Source: an uncultured Dorea sp.
GTDB lineage: Bacteria; Bacillota; Clostridia; Lachnospirales; Lachnospiraceae
Direction: 5' to 3'
NCBI GenBank assembly: GCA_910584095.1
Contig: CAJTYU010000002.1
Location: 101,531-165,530, forward strand
DNA length: 64,000 bases
The notes beneath the pieces were generated by a model, which saw only the letters and a list, made by a program, of their open reading frames with translations, was not told the origin of the DNA and searched no databases. Positions 33,937 through 42,709 of this stretch are shown here, in pieces (the first letter of the stretch is position 1; each line of letters starts with the position of its first letter). The translations under genes and the position numbers were made by a program.

Positions 33937-34560
33937 TCAGGAATGCCGGTAATAGAAGACGGCAAGCTGCGTACGATCCCGTAAATCCAGTTTGTCCAGA
34001 ATGCCGCTTAAGTAATTGCGGACGGTTCCTTCGCTTAAATGCAGTTTTCCGGCAATCTCCCGGTTGCTTAAACCTTCGGCAATCAGGGTAATGATTTCGT
34101 ATTCCCGTTCCCCGATTTCATAGTCTTCGTAGTTAAATTCGTGTCTTTGCTCTAAAAGGCCTGGAATCCGTGAGGTGATTTCGTTTCCAAACACGGTCTG
34201 TCCGGTGTATACCGCTTTGATGGCGGGAATGATGCTTCCGTAATCCTGCTTCAGGAGATATCCTTTCACGCCGGATTTTAAGGCTTTGACAATGTATTCA
34301 TCATCAGAGAAGGTGGTGAGCAGGAGAATCTTTGCGTCTGGGTATTCGCAAAGGATGGCTTCAGAGGCGTCCAGGCCGTTCATGTCCTTCATGCGTATAT
34401 CCATGAGAAGTACATCGGGCTTGAGTTTCCGGTATATGGGGAGGGCGTCATGGCCGTCGGAGCCGGTTCCGGTTACGGAGACCGATTCATCGGATTCCAG
34501 AATGGTTTTTAAAGCGGCGGCTACTAAAATGTCGTCGTCAACAATCGCTATTTTTATCAT
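33937..34560 (-). CDS. NarL/LuxR-family response regulator
   Basis: A 207-residue two-component regulator: receiver domain with phospho-acceptor Asp in DVLLMDIRMKDMNGLDA and the LLLTTFSDDEYIVKALKSGVKGYLLK segment, then a LuxR-type HTH (EYEIITLIAEGLSNREIAGKLHLSEGTVRNYLSGILDKL). The ATG at 34560 follows GAGGAG by 7 bases and lies 1 base after the kinase stop, so kinase and regulator are coupled. The divergent three-gene ABC transporter is the likely target. Confidence 0.93.
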   Translation of the reverse strand: MIKIAIVDDDILVAAALKTILESDESVSVTGTGSDGHDALPIYRKLKPDVLLMDIRMKDMNGLDASEAILCEYPDAKILLLTTFSDDEYIVKALKSGVKGYLLKQDYGSIIPAIKAVYTGQTVFGNEITSRIPGLLEQRHEFNYEDYEIGEREYEIITLIAEGLSNREIAGKLHLSEGTVRNYLSGILDKLDLRDRTQLAVFYYRHS

Positions 34561-34561
34561 G

Positions 34562-35635
34562 TCAGTTCTCCTCATTTTTAGGAATGGTTATAAAAATACG
34601 GAAGCCCTTTTCATCCTGAATCTGTATCATGCCATTTAGGGCGGTTATCCGGTCTTTCATATTCTGCAGCCCCAGTCCTGTTGTTTCTGTCACAGGCGCT
34701 TTTTTTGTGCCGTTATCTTCTATGACAAGCTGATAGAGAGCCGGGTGTTCTCTAAGAGTAACGTGTACGCGCTCTGCATTGCTGTGGCGCATCACATTAT
34801 TCAGCGCTTCCTTTGTGATGGCGATCAGGCAGTATTTTACCGTTTTTGGGACTTCGTAGCCCATATCGTATTCCAGATATACAGGGCAGAAGGAAAATGC
34901 GCCGGTCAGGCTTTCTAACGCATCTTTTAAATTGACCGATTCATCGTGCAGGTCGTGGACGCTGCTTCGCACATTTGTCATGGCGGTATTCAGCGTCTGC
35001 TCCAACTGCTCTAAGATGGGCGCAAGGGCGTCTTCCTTGCTGACGGTTCTGGCGGCGCCGGTCAGCAGAATGGAACGGGTAAGCATATGCCCTACGTTAT
35101 CATGGATTTCCCTGGCGATCCGATTCCGCTCGCGTAAAGTAGCCGTATAAATTTCATAATCCTGTTTCTCAAGCAGCGCTTGATTTTTTTCCCTCAGCAA
35201 GAGGTTGTGTTCCACACCGTCGTCTCTGGTTTTCTTAAATTCCTGCTCCAGAGTCTGATAGGAATGTGTGTGGCAGCTAAGCAGGAGACACAGCAGCGTT
35301 CCGGTTATGGCGAAACAGAGGATTTCTAAGGGGCTGTCCCGGAACCGGAACAGGCACAGAACCCCAAGAATAGACAAATCTGTTCTGCGGCCATCCTCTA
35401 GAATCCCGTACAGGAGGGCTGGAACAAACAGCGCTCCTTCTTGTATCAGCACCGCCAGCAGCAGGTAGAACAGGGAAAGGAACCGGCGGTATTTCCAACA
35501 GTTCCCATAATAATGCAGACAGGTATAAATGGACGCAGAAAGAAAAGCGATCAAAAAGTCAGTATTTATTTCAATAAAAAACACACTGCCAAAGCAGTAG
35601 ATCAGCAGGGCGCATCTGTCTAGAATCGGTTTCAT
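34562..35635 (-). CDS. HPK7-type sensor histidine kinase (DesK-like)
   Basis: A 357-residue kinase with about five N-terminal membrane helices (LLIYCFGSVFFIEINTDFLIAFL, FLSLFYLLLAVLIQEGALFV, LEILCFAITGTLLCLLLS), a HisKA_3 domain with the phospho-acceptor His in LRERNRIAREIHDNVGHML, and a HATPase_c domain with VIEDNGTKKA and TTGLGLQNMKDRI. The short loops and membrane-embedded sensor resemble DesK/LiaS-type kinases that sense membrane state. It is followed by its response regulator and is divergent from the ABC genes. Confidence 0.92.
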   Translation of the reverse strand: MKPILDRCALLIYCFGSVFFIEINTDFLIAFLSASIYTCLHYYGNCWKYRRFLSLFYLLLAVLIQEGALFVPALLYGILEDGRRTDLSILGVLCLFRFRDSPLEILCFAITGTLLCLLLSCHTHSYQTLEQEFKKTRDDGVEHNLLLREKNQALLEKQDYEIYTATLRERNRIAREIHDNVGHMLTRSILLTGAARTVSKEDALAPILEQLEQTLNTAMTNVRSSVHDLHDESVNLKDALESLTGAFSFCPVYLEYDMGYEVPKTVKYCLIAITKEALNNVMRHSNAERVHVTLREHPALYQLVIEDNGTKKAPVTETTGLGLQNMKDRITALNGMIQIQDEKGFRIFITIPKNEEN

Positions 35636-35823
35636 AGAACAGCTCCTTAATTGACGATTCCTATGGAGGAATCAGGATATCTTACAAATCCATAAGATCC
35701 GGCCGTCGAGGTTAATTCCATCATAACAGACTTTTTCCTAAAATTCTATATCCGGGGAGTAATCCAGATTTATATATGACATTTGTAATATGGATTCCTG
35801 ACATTCTGCACTGTTATCCTGCC

Positions 35824-35840
35824 AGCTATACAGCTATACT
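35824..35840 (+). promoter_or_regulatory. ABC-operon promoter region with 8-bp tandem repeat
   Basis: Two adjoining copies of AGCTATAC (35824-35831 and 35832-35839) end in a -10-like TATACT (35835-35840). There is no good -35, as expected if a regulator is needed. The upstream 180 bases also hold a GATTCC/GGAATC dyad (35654-35671). Confidence 0.35.
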
Positions 35841-35898
35841 AATTGTAAGGAATGATACGATAAAAAAGACCATTTAATTTAAGGAGGCAAGAGACCGC

Positions 35899-36828
35899 AT
35901 GGTTACGATTACAAATCTTGTGAAACGTTATGGCAGTCTGGTGGCGTTAGACCATCTGAACCTTGAGATAGAGGAAGGGGAGATTTACGGACTGCTTGGT
36001 CCAAACGGATCGGGAAAGACAACGGCAATCAACTGTATGCTGGCAATCTTAAAATATGATAAGGGGAATATCCAGATCATGGGCCGGGAGATGAGTCCGG
36101 ATTGTTATGAGGTAAAAAAGAATATCGGAGTAGTAATGCAGAATGTAGCTGTATTTGAGCAGCTGTCCGTCTGGGAAAACGTGGATTATTTCTGCGGACT
36201 ATATGTGAAGGATAAGAAGCGCAGGCATGAGCTTGTGGAGGAAGCCATACAGTTTGTGGGATTGGAGGATTACCGGAAAACGCGTCCTAAGAAGCTGTCG
36301 GGAGGGCTTCTTAGAAGGCTGAATATTGCCTGCGGTATTGCCCATAAGCCGAAGCTGCTTATTATGGATGAGCCTACGGTAGCGGTAGATCCCCAGAGCA
36401 GGAATAAGATATTGGAGGGGATTTTGGAGCTGAACCGGCAGGGGACGACGGTTATCTATACTTCTCATTATATGGAGGAGGTAGAACAGATCTGTACAAA
36501 GATTGCGATCATGGATCACGGCCGGGTGCTTGCCATAGGAACGAAGGAAGAATTAAAGGGCATGATCAAGACCGGAGAGACGATTACCATAGAAGCTGCG
36601 GCGCTGAATGAAGAGCAGCTTGCAGATTTAAGAGAATTTCCTCATGTATTTCATCTTACCTATGAAGAACAGGTACTAAAGCTGCGTTTGAGCGGAGCGA
36701 AGCATAATCTGGTACGGATTCTTCATTATTTGGAGGAACACAATGTTACCTTTGGCAGAGTATTTTCTGAGCTTCCAACGCTCAACGACGTTTTTTTGGA
36801 GATTACAGGAAAAGAGCTGAGGGATTAG
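35899..36828 (+). CDS. ABC transporter ATP-binding protein
   Basis: A 309-residue ATPase of the DrrA/CcmA (ABC-2 exporter) type: Walker A GLLGPNGSGKTTAI, signature LSGGLLRRLNIACG, Walker B LLIMDEPTVAVD, switch region VIYTSHYMEEVEQICTKIAIMDHGRVLAIG. The C-terminal ~80-residue extension (TIEAAALNEEQLADLREFPHVFHL) is typical of the drug-exporter branch. The ATG follows AAGGAGG by about 11 bases. It leads an operon with two ABC-2 permeases and is divergent from the DesK/DesR-like system. Confidence 0.93.
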   Translation: MVTITNLVKRYGSLVALDHLNLEIEEGEIYGLLGPNGSGKTTAINCMLAILKYDKGNIQIMGREMSPDCYEVKKNIGVVMQNVAVFEQLSVWENVDYFCGLYVKDKKRRHELVEEAIQFVGLEDYRKTRPKKLSGGLLRRLNIACGIAHKPKLLIMDEPTVAVDPQSRNKILEGILELNRQGTTVIYTSHYMEEVEQICTKIAIMDHGRVLAIGTKEELKGMIKTGETITIEAAALNEEQLADLREFPHVFHLTYEEQVLKLRLSGAKHNLVRILHYLEEHNVTFGRVFSELPTLNDVFLEITGKELRD

Positions 36829-36843
36829 AAGGGAGGAATGGGT

Positions 36844-37971
36844 ATGCCGCATCTAATTAAATATCAGTTTATGCATACTGTCAGAGGGTGGTCCACGATG
36901 TTCTGGGCGCTTGCATTTCCTATTATATTAGGCAGTTTATTCTATGTATCCTTTGGAAACTGGGATATGGGAGAGGGCTTGAAGGCGCTTCGGACAGCGG
37001 TGGTGGAAGAAGCAGAAGCTTCAGCCGGGAAAGAGAGCTTTCTTGCCTTTCTGGAGGAACTGGACGGAGATGTGATTAAGACGGAGCAGATGGAAGAAAA
37101 GGAGGCTCTTGCGAAGCTAAAAGCGGACGAGATTGAGGGAGTTTTTTATGCCGGGAAGGAGCCTGGGCTTACCGTGGCGAAGTCGGAAATGGAACAGAAT
37201 ATCTTAGAAGCTCTGCTGGATACTTATCAGAGGAATGCAAAAGTGATGCAAACGGTAGGTGAAAAACATCCTGAGGCGCTGGGCGCGGCGGCGGATGCAT
37301 TGAAGGAATGGGAAGAGACAACGCAAGAGGTCAGCGTAGGAGGTCGAACGCTGGATTCGAATATTTCATATTTCTTTGCGCTGATTGCCTATGCCGCTTT
37401 GTCGGGGCTTTATCTTGGGATTCAGTCATGCTGTGACAGCCAGCCGAATTTGTCGGCGCTTGGCGCGAGGCGGTGCATTACGCCGACCCACAAGCTGAAG
37501 ATGATACTATGCAGCTTTTTTGTGTTATTTTTTATTCAATTTATTAATGTAATGATACTAACGGGAGTGCTCCGGTTCTTGTTCCATATTGATCTGGGAG
37601 GAAATGTGGCAGGAATGATTCTGATCAATCTTCTTGGAAGTATGATCGGCGTATCTATCGGGATACTGATCGGAAGCATCAGCCATCTGCAAATTGGGAT
37701 GAAAATGGGATTCGGCGTGTTCTTTACGCTGTTTTCAGCGTTTTTAGCGGGCTTGATGTTTGGAAATATGAAGAATTTGATTGAACAGCGATGTCCGATC
37801 GTCAACCGGATCAATCCGGCGGCGGTGCTCAGCGACAGTTACTATTGTATGGCGGTTTACAATGATACGTCTAGGATGGCAAGGAATCTGCTGATTCTGG
37901 CCGTTATGTGTACGGTGTGCGTGGGAGCGTCGTTTTTAGTGATAAGGAGGGAGCGGTATGACAGTATTTAA
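36844..37971 (+). CDS. ABC-2 family permease, first subunit
   Basis: A 375-residue membrane protein: N-terminal helix (MFWALAFPIILGSLFYVSF), a large extracytoplasmic domain (residues ~35-165), and then five helices (ISYFFALIAYAALSGLYLG through LLILAVMCTVCVGASFLVI). This is the ABC-2 membrane-domain 3 layout. The ATG at 36844 sits 7-8 bases after GGGAGG; the ATG at 36838 is too close. It overlaps the next permease by 14 bases. Together with the ATPase they form an exporter for an unknown substrate. Confidence 0.88.
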   Translation: MPHLIKYQFMHTVRGWSTMFWALAFPIILGSLFYVSFGNWDMGEGLKALRTAVVEEAEASAGKESFLAFLEELDGDVIKTEQMEEKEALAKLKADEIEGVFYAGKEPGLTVAKSEMEQNILEALLDTYQRNAKVMQTVGEKHPEALGAAADALKEWEETTQEVSVGGRTLDSNISYFFALIAYAALSGLYLGIQSCCDSQPNLSALGARRCITPTHKLKMILCSFFVLFFIQFINVMILTGVLRFLFHIDLGGNVAGMILINLLGSMIGVSIGILIGSISHLQIGMKMGFGVFFTLFSAFLAGLMFGNMKNLIEQRCPIVNRINPAAVLSDSYYCMAVYNDTSRMARNLLILAVMCTVCVGASFLVIRRERYDSI

Positions 37972-39112
37972 GGGATTCCTGATACTGGTAAAAAGGAACC
38001 TGGCTATATTTTTCCTTTATTTTATGATCTTTATGAGTATTTGTATGATGATACAGGCGTCAGTAAAAGAAGAGGATATAAACCAGTTTCAGGAAAGAAG
38101 CCTGCCGGTTGCGGTGATAGACCGGGACGGCGGCAGGCTGGCGGAAAGTCTCCGGGATTATCTGGGGGAGAAACATCAACTTGTGGAGATTAAGGATGAT
38201 AAAAAGGTAATACAGGAGAATCTGTTTTACCGGAACATCTATTATGTGGTGACAATTCCTCAGGGGTTTGAACGGAAATATGTTGAAGAAGGACAGAGAC
38301 TTAAGACCACAAAGGTCCCGGGAACGGTCAGCGCGTATTTTATCGACCAGCAGATCGATACGTTTTTAAATGATGTGCGGATATTGACCCGAGCGGGATT
38401 TTCCGTGGAAGAAGCGGCGGCTGAGGCGCTGAGGATTGGAAAAATGGATACGGAGGTGTCCATAGTTGATAAGAGCGGCCATGGGGGATGGATGGCGCCC
38501 CATGCCTATATGTTTCGGTTCCTGCCCTATTTGTTTCTGGGAGTGCTGTGCTATATTATCGGTTTCGTAATGATTGCCTATCGTAAGAAGGATGTGAGAC
38601 GGAGGATTCTCTGCTCCAACGTATCGCTGAAAGTGCAGAATGCGGGACTTGTGGCAGGATTTCTTGTGGTGGGATTGGGCTGCTGGCTTTGCTGTATGCT
38701 AATTCCGATACTGGTATACGGGAAGGGGTTCCTTACGGATGGCAACCTTCCTTACTATTTGTTAAACTCTTTTGCAATGATGCTGGTGGCGCTGGCAATC
38801 GCTTTTATTGTGGGGATATTGGTAGAAAACGAGAATGTGGTCAATGGAGTCACGAATGTCATTTCATTGGGGATGTGCTTTATCGGCGGCGTGTTTGTAT
38901 CCATAAGCGTGCTGTCGGAGGGAGTCCGGAAAGCGGCGCGCTTCCTTCCGGTGTACTGGTATGAGACGGTGAACGGAATTATCGGAAATAACGCAGAATT
39001 TACCGCGGCCCAGAGCGCGGCGGTGTGGAGAGGATTGGGAATACAGATATTGTTTGCGGCAGCGTTTTTAAGTATCGGGCTGGCGATAAGTAAATATAAG
39101 CGGCAGGAGTAA
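37958..39112 (+). CDS. ABC-2 family permease, second subunit
   Basis: A 384-residue membrane protein of the same ABC-2 type: N-terminal helix (LAIFFLYFMIFMSICMMIQAS), extracytoplasmic domain (about 40-175), then helices beginning FRFLPYLFLGVLCYIIGFVMIAY and ending GLGIQILFAAAFLSIGLAISKY. It is a diverged homologue of its neighbour and should pair with it as a heterodimer. GGAGGGAG occurs just before the ATG inside the preceding gene. A hairpin follows. Confidence 0.88.
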   Translation: MTVFKGFLILVKRNLAIFFLYFMIFMSICMMIQASVKEEDINQFQERSLPVAVIDRDGGRLAESLRDYLGEKHQLVEIKDDKKVIQENLFYRNIYYVVTIPQGFERKYVEEGQRLKTTKVPGTVSAYFIDQQIDTFLNDVRILTRAGFSVEEAAAEALRIGKMDTEVSIVDKSGHGGWMAPHAYMFRFLPYLFLGVLCYIIGFVMIAYRKKDVRRRILCSNVSLKVQNAGLVAGFLVVGLGCWLCCMLIPILVYGKGFLTDGNLPYYLLNSFAMMLVALAIAFIVGILVENENVVNGVTNVISLGMCFIGGVFVSISVLSEGVRKAARFLPVYWYETVNGIIGNNAEFTAAQSAAVWRGLGIQILFAAAFLSIGLAISKYKRQE

Positions 39113-39122
39113 GCGCGGACAG

Positions 39123-39160
39123 GCCGCTGCGGCTTCCGGTAAAATCGGAGCTGCAGCGGC
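39123..39160 (+). terminator. Hairpin after the ABC operon
   Basis: GCCGCTGC (39123-39130) pairs with GCAGCGGC (39153-39160), with inner CCG/CGG pairs; followed only by TTGTTACT. A plausible but weak terminator. Confidence 0.45.
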
Positions 39161-39229
39161 TTGTTACTGTACACTCCGTTTACGGCAACGCTGCGGTTTC
39201 TTTGAGTTATCCTTCTGTATTTATTACTC

Positions 39230-39258
39230 TTGCAATTGAGATTCTGGTGTAATATAGT
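39230..39258 (+). promoter_or_regulatory. Promoter of the cyclodeaminase-like operon
   Basis: TTGCAA (39230-39235), 17 bases, TATAGT (39253-39258), about 50 bases before the preferred start codon. Confidence 0.6.
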
Positions 39259-39311
39259 AATAGGTGAAAAGAACAGGCTGCGTGCTGGACTATGACAGAG
39301 GAGAGCAGGTT

Positions 39312-40262
39312 ATGATTATATTAAGCAAAGAAGAGATTGAAGCGTTAGTGGATCCCAATGAGATGATGGATACCATCGAGGAAGCATACCGGATTTTTGG
39401 GGAAAATGAATTCTTTATGCCGGAGCGGCCGGTAGTAGAGCATGAGAATAAAACGCTGATGTATATGCCCTGCTATACGAAAGAGATTATTGGAACGAAG
39501 ATCTTAACCATTTTCCCGGAGAATGCAAAGGCGGGCCTGCCCTCTATTGACGGAGTGGTGCTTTTGAACGACCAGAAGACGGGAGCCCCTGTCGCGGTGC
39601 TTGACGGGCAGTCGGTTACCGCATGGCGGACGGGAGCGGTAGGCGGCGTGGGAATCCGCCATCTGTCCAGAAAGGACTGCCGTACGGTCGGAATCGTAGG
39701 AGCCGGAGTACAGGGGTTCCACTTGGCAGTTTACGCCTGCGCGGCCAGAGATATCCGTACGGTGTATGTATTCAACCATAGCGACAGGGATTTGACAAAT
39801 TATCTGGAAAGACTAAAGAAAGCTATTGCAGACCCGGAGGTAGAAGTAGTACAATGTAAGACGGTAGAAGAGCTGGTTAGAAAGAGTGAGATTATCTGTA
39901 CGGCCACGCCTTCTGCCAAACCGGTGCTGCCAAATGATAAGGAGCTTCTTAAGGGCAGGTGCATCATTGCCGTCGGCTCTTATACGCCCGGGATGAGAGA
40001 GATTCCCGACGCCATATGGGATCTTGCAGATAAGGTATATATCGAGCTTCCCTATGCGTGTGAAGAGAGCGGGGATTTGAGCCAGCCATTGGCTGAGGGA
40101 AGGCTTACCATGGACAGGACGGTTCTTATGAATGAGTTTTTAAAGTCTGATGCAGATGAAGAAGAGATTGCCAAAGGCACAACATATTTTAAATCAGTAG
40201 GGATGGCGCTGTTTGACGTATGCGCAGCAAAGAAATTATTAGAAAAAGCAAAGGAGAGATGA
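39312..40262 (+). CDS. Ornithine cyclodeaminase / mu-crystallin family protein
   Basis: A 316-residue NAD(P)-dependent enzyme: N-terminal substrate domain with ETPYMPC-like LMYMPCYTKEIIGTK and GAPVAVLDGQSVTAWRTGAVGGV, Rossmann motif VGIVGAGVQGFH near residue 123, and a conserved EICTATPSAKPV. Family members deaminate ornithine to proline, reduce imino acids, or act on opine-like substrates; the sequence does not choose. The ATG at 39312 has GGAGAGCAGG upstream; the frame extends 16 codons earlier without a ribosome-binding site. ridA starts 2 bases after the stop, suggesting a reactive imine/enamine product that RidA removes. Confidence 0.88.
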   Translation: MIILSKEEIEALVDPNEMMDTIEEAYRIFGENEFFMPERPVVEHENKTLMYMPCYTKEIIGTKILTIFPENAKAGLPSIDGVVLLNDQKTGAPVAVLDGQSVTAWRTGAVGGVGIRHLSRKDCRTVGIVGAGVQGFHLAVYACAARDIRTVYVFNHSDRDLTNYLERLKKAIADPEVEVVQCKTVEELVRKSEIICTATPSAKPVLPNDKELLKGRCIIAVGSYTPGMREIPDAIWDLADKVYIELPYACEESGDLSQPLAEGRLTMDRTVLMNEFLKSDADEEEIAKGTTYFKSVGMALFDVCAAKKLLEKAKER

Positions 40263-40264
40263 AG

Positions 40265-40639
40265 ATGAAGGTAGTAGCGACAGAGAAAGCACCGAAAGCA
40301 TTAGGCCCCTATTCACAGGGGTATGTGCATGGCGGAATCCTGTATTCTGCAGGTCAGATTGCAATCAATCCAGAAGCGGACGCAGTTGTAGCGATTACCA
40401 TTGAAGAACAGACCGAACAGGTATGCAAGAATCTAGGGGAGGTTCTTAAGGAAGCCGGAACGGATTTCGGACATGTGCTGAAAACTACCTGTTTTCTTGC
40501 CGATATGGATGATTTCGCGGCTTTTAACGAGGTGTATGCAAAGTATTTTACTTCCAAACCGGCAAGGAGCTGCGTGGCAGTGAAGACGCTTCCCAAGGGA
40601 GTGCTCTGCGAGGTTGAATTGATTGCAGCGGTAGAATAG
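40265..40639 (+). CDS. ridA: RidA-family imine/enamine deaminase
   Basis: RidA (YjgF/YER057c/UK114) hydrolyses reactive 2-aminoacrylate and other imines from PLP enzymes. The 124-residue protein has GPYSQGYVHGGILYSAGQI, LKTTCFLADMDDFAAFNEVYAKYF, the catalytic-pocket Arg in KPARSCVAVKTLPKGVLCEVELIA. The ATG at 40265 follows AAGGAG by 8 bases; an ATG 6 bases earlier is too close. Pairing with a cyclodeaminase-like gene fits clean-up of its product. Confidence 0.93.
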   Translation: MKVVATEKAPKALGPYSQGYVHGGILYSAGQIAINPEADAVVAITIEEQTEQVCKNLGEVLKEAGTDFGHVLKTTCFLADMDDFAAFNEVYAKYFTSKPARSCVAVKTLPKGVLCEVELIAAVE

Positions 40640-40687
40640 GAGACATACAATATTTTGGAAATACTAACATGTCAGGAGGAAATGAAG

Positions 40688-41521
40688 ATGGAAGAACAGC
40701 AAAAAAATAGTTGCGCGCCGTCTGACTGCGCGGGTTGTGCGCATGCGGATTCATGCAGCAGCAAACCGGAGGATTTTAGTGAACCGGCTAATGCATTTTC
40801 ACACATTGATAAGGTAATTGCGGTTGTCAGCGGCAAGGGCGGCGTGGGCAAATCTATGGTGACGGCTTCTCTTGCCCGTATGATGAGGACGCAAGGGTAT
40901 AACGTGGGTATTTTGGACGCAGATATTACGGGGCCTTCGATTCCGAAGATGTATGGGATCCATGAGGCGGCCAAGGGCAGCAGCGAGGGTATTTTCCCAT
41001 GCGAGGCGGCGGACGGGACAAAGATCATGTCTGTCAATCTGCTGTTGGAGCATGAGGACGATCCGGTTATCTGGAGAGGACCGGTGATCGCGGGGGTAGT
41101 AAAACAGTTCTGGTCAGACGTTATGTGGGGAGAGCTGGACTATCTCTTTGTGGATATGCCTCCGGGAACCGGCGACGTGCCGCTTACCGTATTCCAGTCC
41201 ATGCCTGTGGACGGCGTTGTGATCGTCACCTCTCCGCAGGATCTGGTGCGGATGATCGTAAGGAAAGCCTATAATATGGCTCAGGCAATGAATATCCCGG
41301 TTATTGGAGTTGTGGAGAATTACAGCTATCTGAAATGCCCGGACTGTGGGAAGGAGATTGCCGTATTCGGGAAGAGCCGCATCGACGAGATCGCCCAAGA
41401 GCTGGGACTTCCGGTGCTGGGTAAGATGCCGATTGACGCAGAACTTGCAGAGGCGGTAGAGTCAGAGCGGTTCTATGAGATCGATAACCAGTATCTGGAG
41501 AGCGCTGTGAATAAATTGTAA
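40688..41521 (+). CDS. Mrp/NBP35-family Fe-S cluster carrier ATPase
   Basis: A 277-residue P-loop ATPase that carries or transfers Fe-S clusters. It has a deviant Walker A VVSGKGGVGKSMVTASLARMM (near residue 50), DADITGPSIPKMYG, DYLFVDMPPGTGD and the C-terminal CPDCGK pair. An N-terminal cysteine set (C9, C14, C17, C23) adds a second cluster site as in NBP35/Nubp proteins, which many bacterial Mrps lack. The ATG at 40688 lies 8 bases after AGGAGG; alternatives at 40682 and 40655 are poorer. Confidence 0.9.
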   Translation: MEEQQKNSCAPSDCAGCAHADSCSSKPEDFSEPANAFSHIDKVIAVVSGKGGVGKSMVTASLARMMRTQGYNVGILDADITGPSIPKMYGIHEAAKGSSEGIFPCEAADGTKIMSVNLLLEHEDDPVIWRGPVIAGVVKQFWSDVMWGELDYLFVDMPPGTGDVPLTVFQSMPVDGVVIVTSPQDLVRMIVRKAYNMAQAMNIPVIGVVENYSYLKCPDCGKEIAVFGKSRIDEIAQELGLPVLGKMPIDAELAEAVESERFYEIDNQYLESAVNKL

Positions 41522-41522
41522 G

Positions 41523-41577
41523 AAAAGAGGGCGCCGCTCCATCATCTGATTTGATGATTTTGCGGCGCCCTCTTTTA
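41523..41577. terminator. Strong bidirectional terminator
   Basis: AAAAGAGGGCGCCGC (41523-41537) pairs perfectly with GCGGCGCCCTCTTTT (41562-41576), with a second ATCATC/GATGAT dyad in the loop. A runs and T runs on both sides let it end the Mrp gene and the convergent membrane-protein gene. Confidence 0.9.
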
Positions 41578-41583
41578 AGTATT

Positions 41584-41868
41584 CTAAATTTGCCCGGGAA
41601 GCATCATCAGGAACGCCGCGATTCCTCCGATCATATAGATCCCGTTTATCACGACGCAGATCTTCATCCAGTTATGCTGGATGTGCGCCCGGGTATAGAC
41701 AAGGATCGTAAAAATCCCACTGAAAATCATAAAAGCAGCGTACCCGGAAATCATCATCTCCGCCACAGGCGATTTAAGCGCCCATGAGAAGCTCCTCAAG
41801 GGCAGAATCGTCCACGGTACAAAAATCATCAAGCTGCTAATTACAGTAAAAAATCTTTCTTTCATCAT
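41584..41868 (-). CDS. Small membrane protein of unknown function
   Basis: A 94-residue protein with about three hydrophobic segments (FFTVISSLMIFVPWTILPL, MISGYAAFMIFSGIFTILVY, KICVVINGIYMIGGIAAFLMMLPG). I recognise no family. The ATG pair at 41868 has AAAGAAAGG 8 bases upstream. It is on the same strand as the LanFEG-like ABC operon, 80 bases after its last gene, so it may be its final cistron. Confidence 0.6.
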   Translation of the reverse strand: MMKERFFTVISSLMIFVPWTILPLRSFSWALKSPVAEMMISGYAAFMIFSGIFTILVYTRAHIQHNWMKICVVINGIYMIGGIAAFLMMLPGQI

Positions 41869-41947
41869 TCAAAAACCTTTCTTTCAATTATCAAACAACT
41901 TCGACAAGTATTAAATACAATCCGTCACACAGTTACCGATAAAAATT

Positions 41948-42709
41948 TTACCAGATATCCTTTTTTCCAAAGCGAACGCATGCGATAAACAGGCATCCTG
42001 CCGCCGCCGCACCGCCTATCGGTAGCATAGGCATCCACTTAATTTCGCTGGAAAAGACTTCCGCCGCCTGCTTCCCATACTCCGTCATCAGCATATAGAA
42101 GGGGTAATCCATCGGGTAAAATGCCCACAGTTTCGTGTTCAGCATCAGGACGCTTGGCACTAGGGACGCAAGGCAGATTCCGGCCGAAAAAATCGGGGTC
42201 CGTATCAGTACGGCAAGCATCCAAAATATTGCGGACATAGGAATAACGGCAAGATAAATCATGGCGGCGCCGTGGAGCACATAGGGCAGTCCCAGTACAA
42301 AATCATAGTCCTCCAGACGGGAAGCAAGCAGTGCGCCGGCGTAGTAAAATAGGATGGTAAACAGCATCTGTACGGTCATCAAAAGCGCCATGACCAGAAA
42401 CTTTGCCAGACACAGCCTGGCGGCGCTTACCGGAAGAGATAACATTTTTATAAATCCTCTGTTTGTCCGTTCATTCTGGATTAAGAGTACGGTACAGACG
42501 ATCAGGGCGGCTGGGATCATGAACCATGCCATCCCCATAAAGCCCTGAATAAAGAAATTGTGCTCCGGAGAGATGCCGACATCGTTCATGCGGAAATTTA
42601 CATCCGCATTCAGCGCCGACGGGATCCACATCATGACCGCCGGGATTAGCAGGATCCAGAAAATATGCGACCGACGGATTTTGATTAGCTCAATCTTTAA
42701 TTCATTCAT
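41948..42709 (-). CDS. LanFEG-type ABC permease (second)
   Basis: A 253-residue six-helix membrane protein starting MNELKIELIKIRRSHIFWILLIPAVMMWIPSALN, with the LIQNERTNRGFIKMLSLPVSAARLCLAKF loop characteristic of lantibiotic self-protection permeases (MutE/EpiE/SpaE class). The ATG at 42709 overlaps the previous gene by 4 bases and has AAGGAGGAAC upstream; the frame upstream of it runs inside the neighbour and is not coding. With the other permease and the ATPase it forms an exporter that removes peptide antibiotics from the membrane. Confidence 0.87.
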   Translation of the reverse strand: MNELKIELIKIRRSHIFWILLIPAVMMWIPSALNADVNFRMNDVGISPEHNFFIQGFMGMAWFMIPAALIVCTVLLIQNERTNRGFIKMLSLPVSAARLCLAKFLVMALLMTVQMLFTILFYYAGALLASRLEDYDFVLGLPYVLHGAAMIYLAVIPMSAIFWMLAVLIRTPIFSAGICLASLVPSVLMLNTKLWAFYPMDYPFYMLMTEYGKQAAEVFSSEIKWMPMLPIGGAAAAGCLFIACVRFGKKDIW

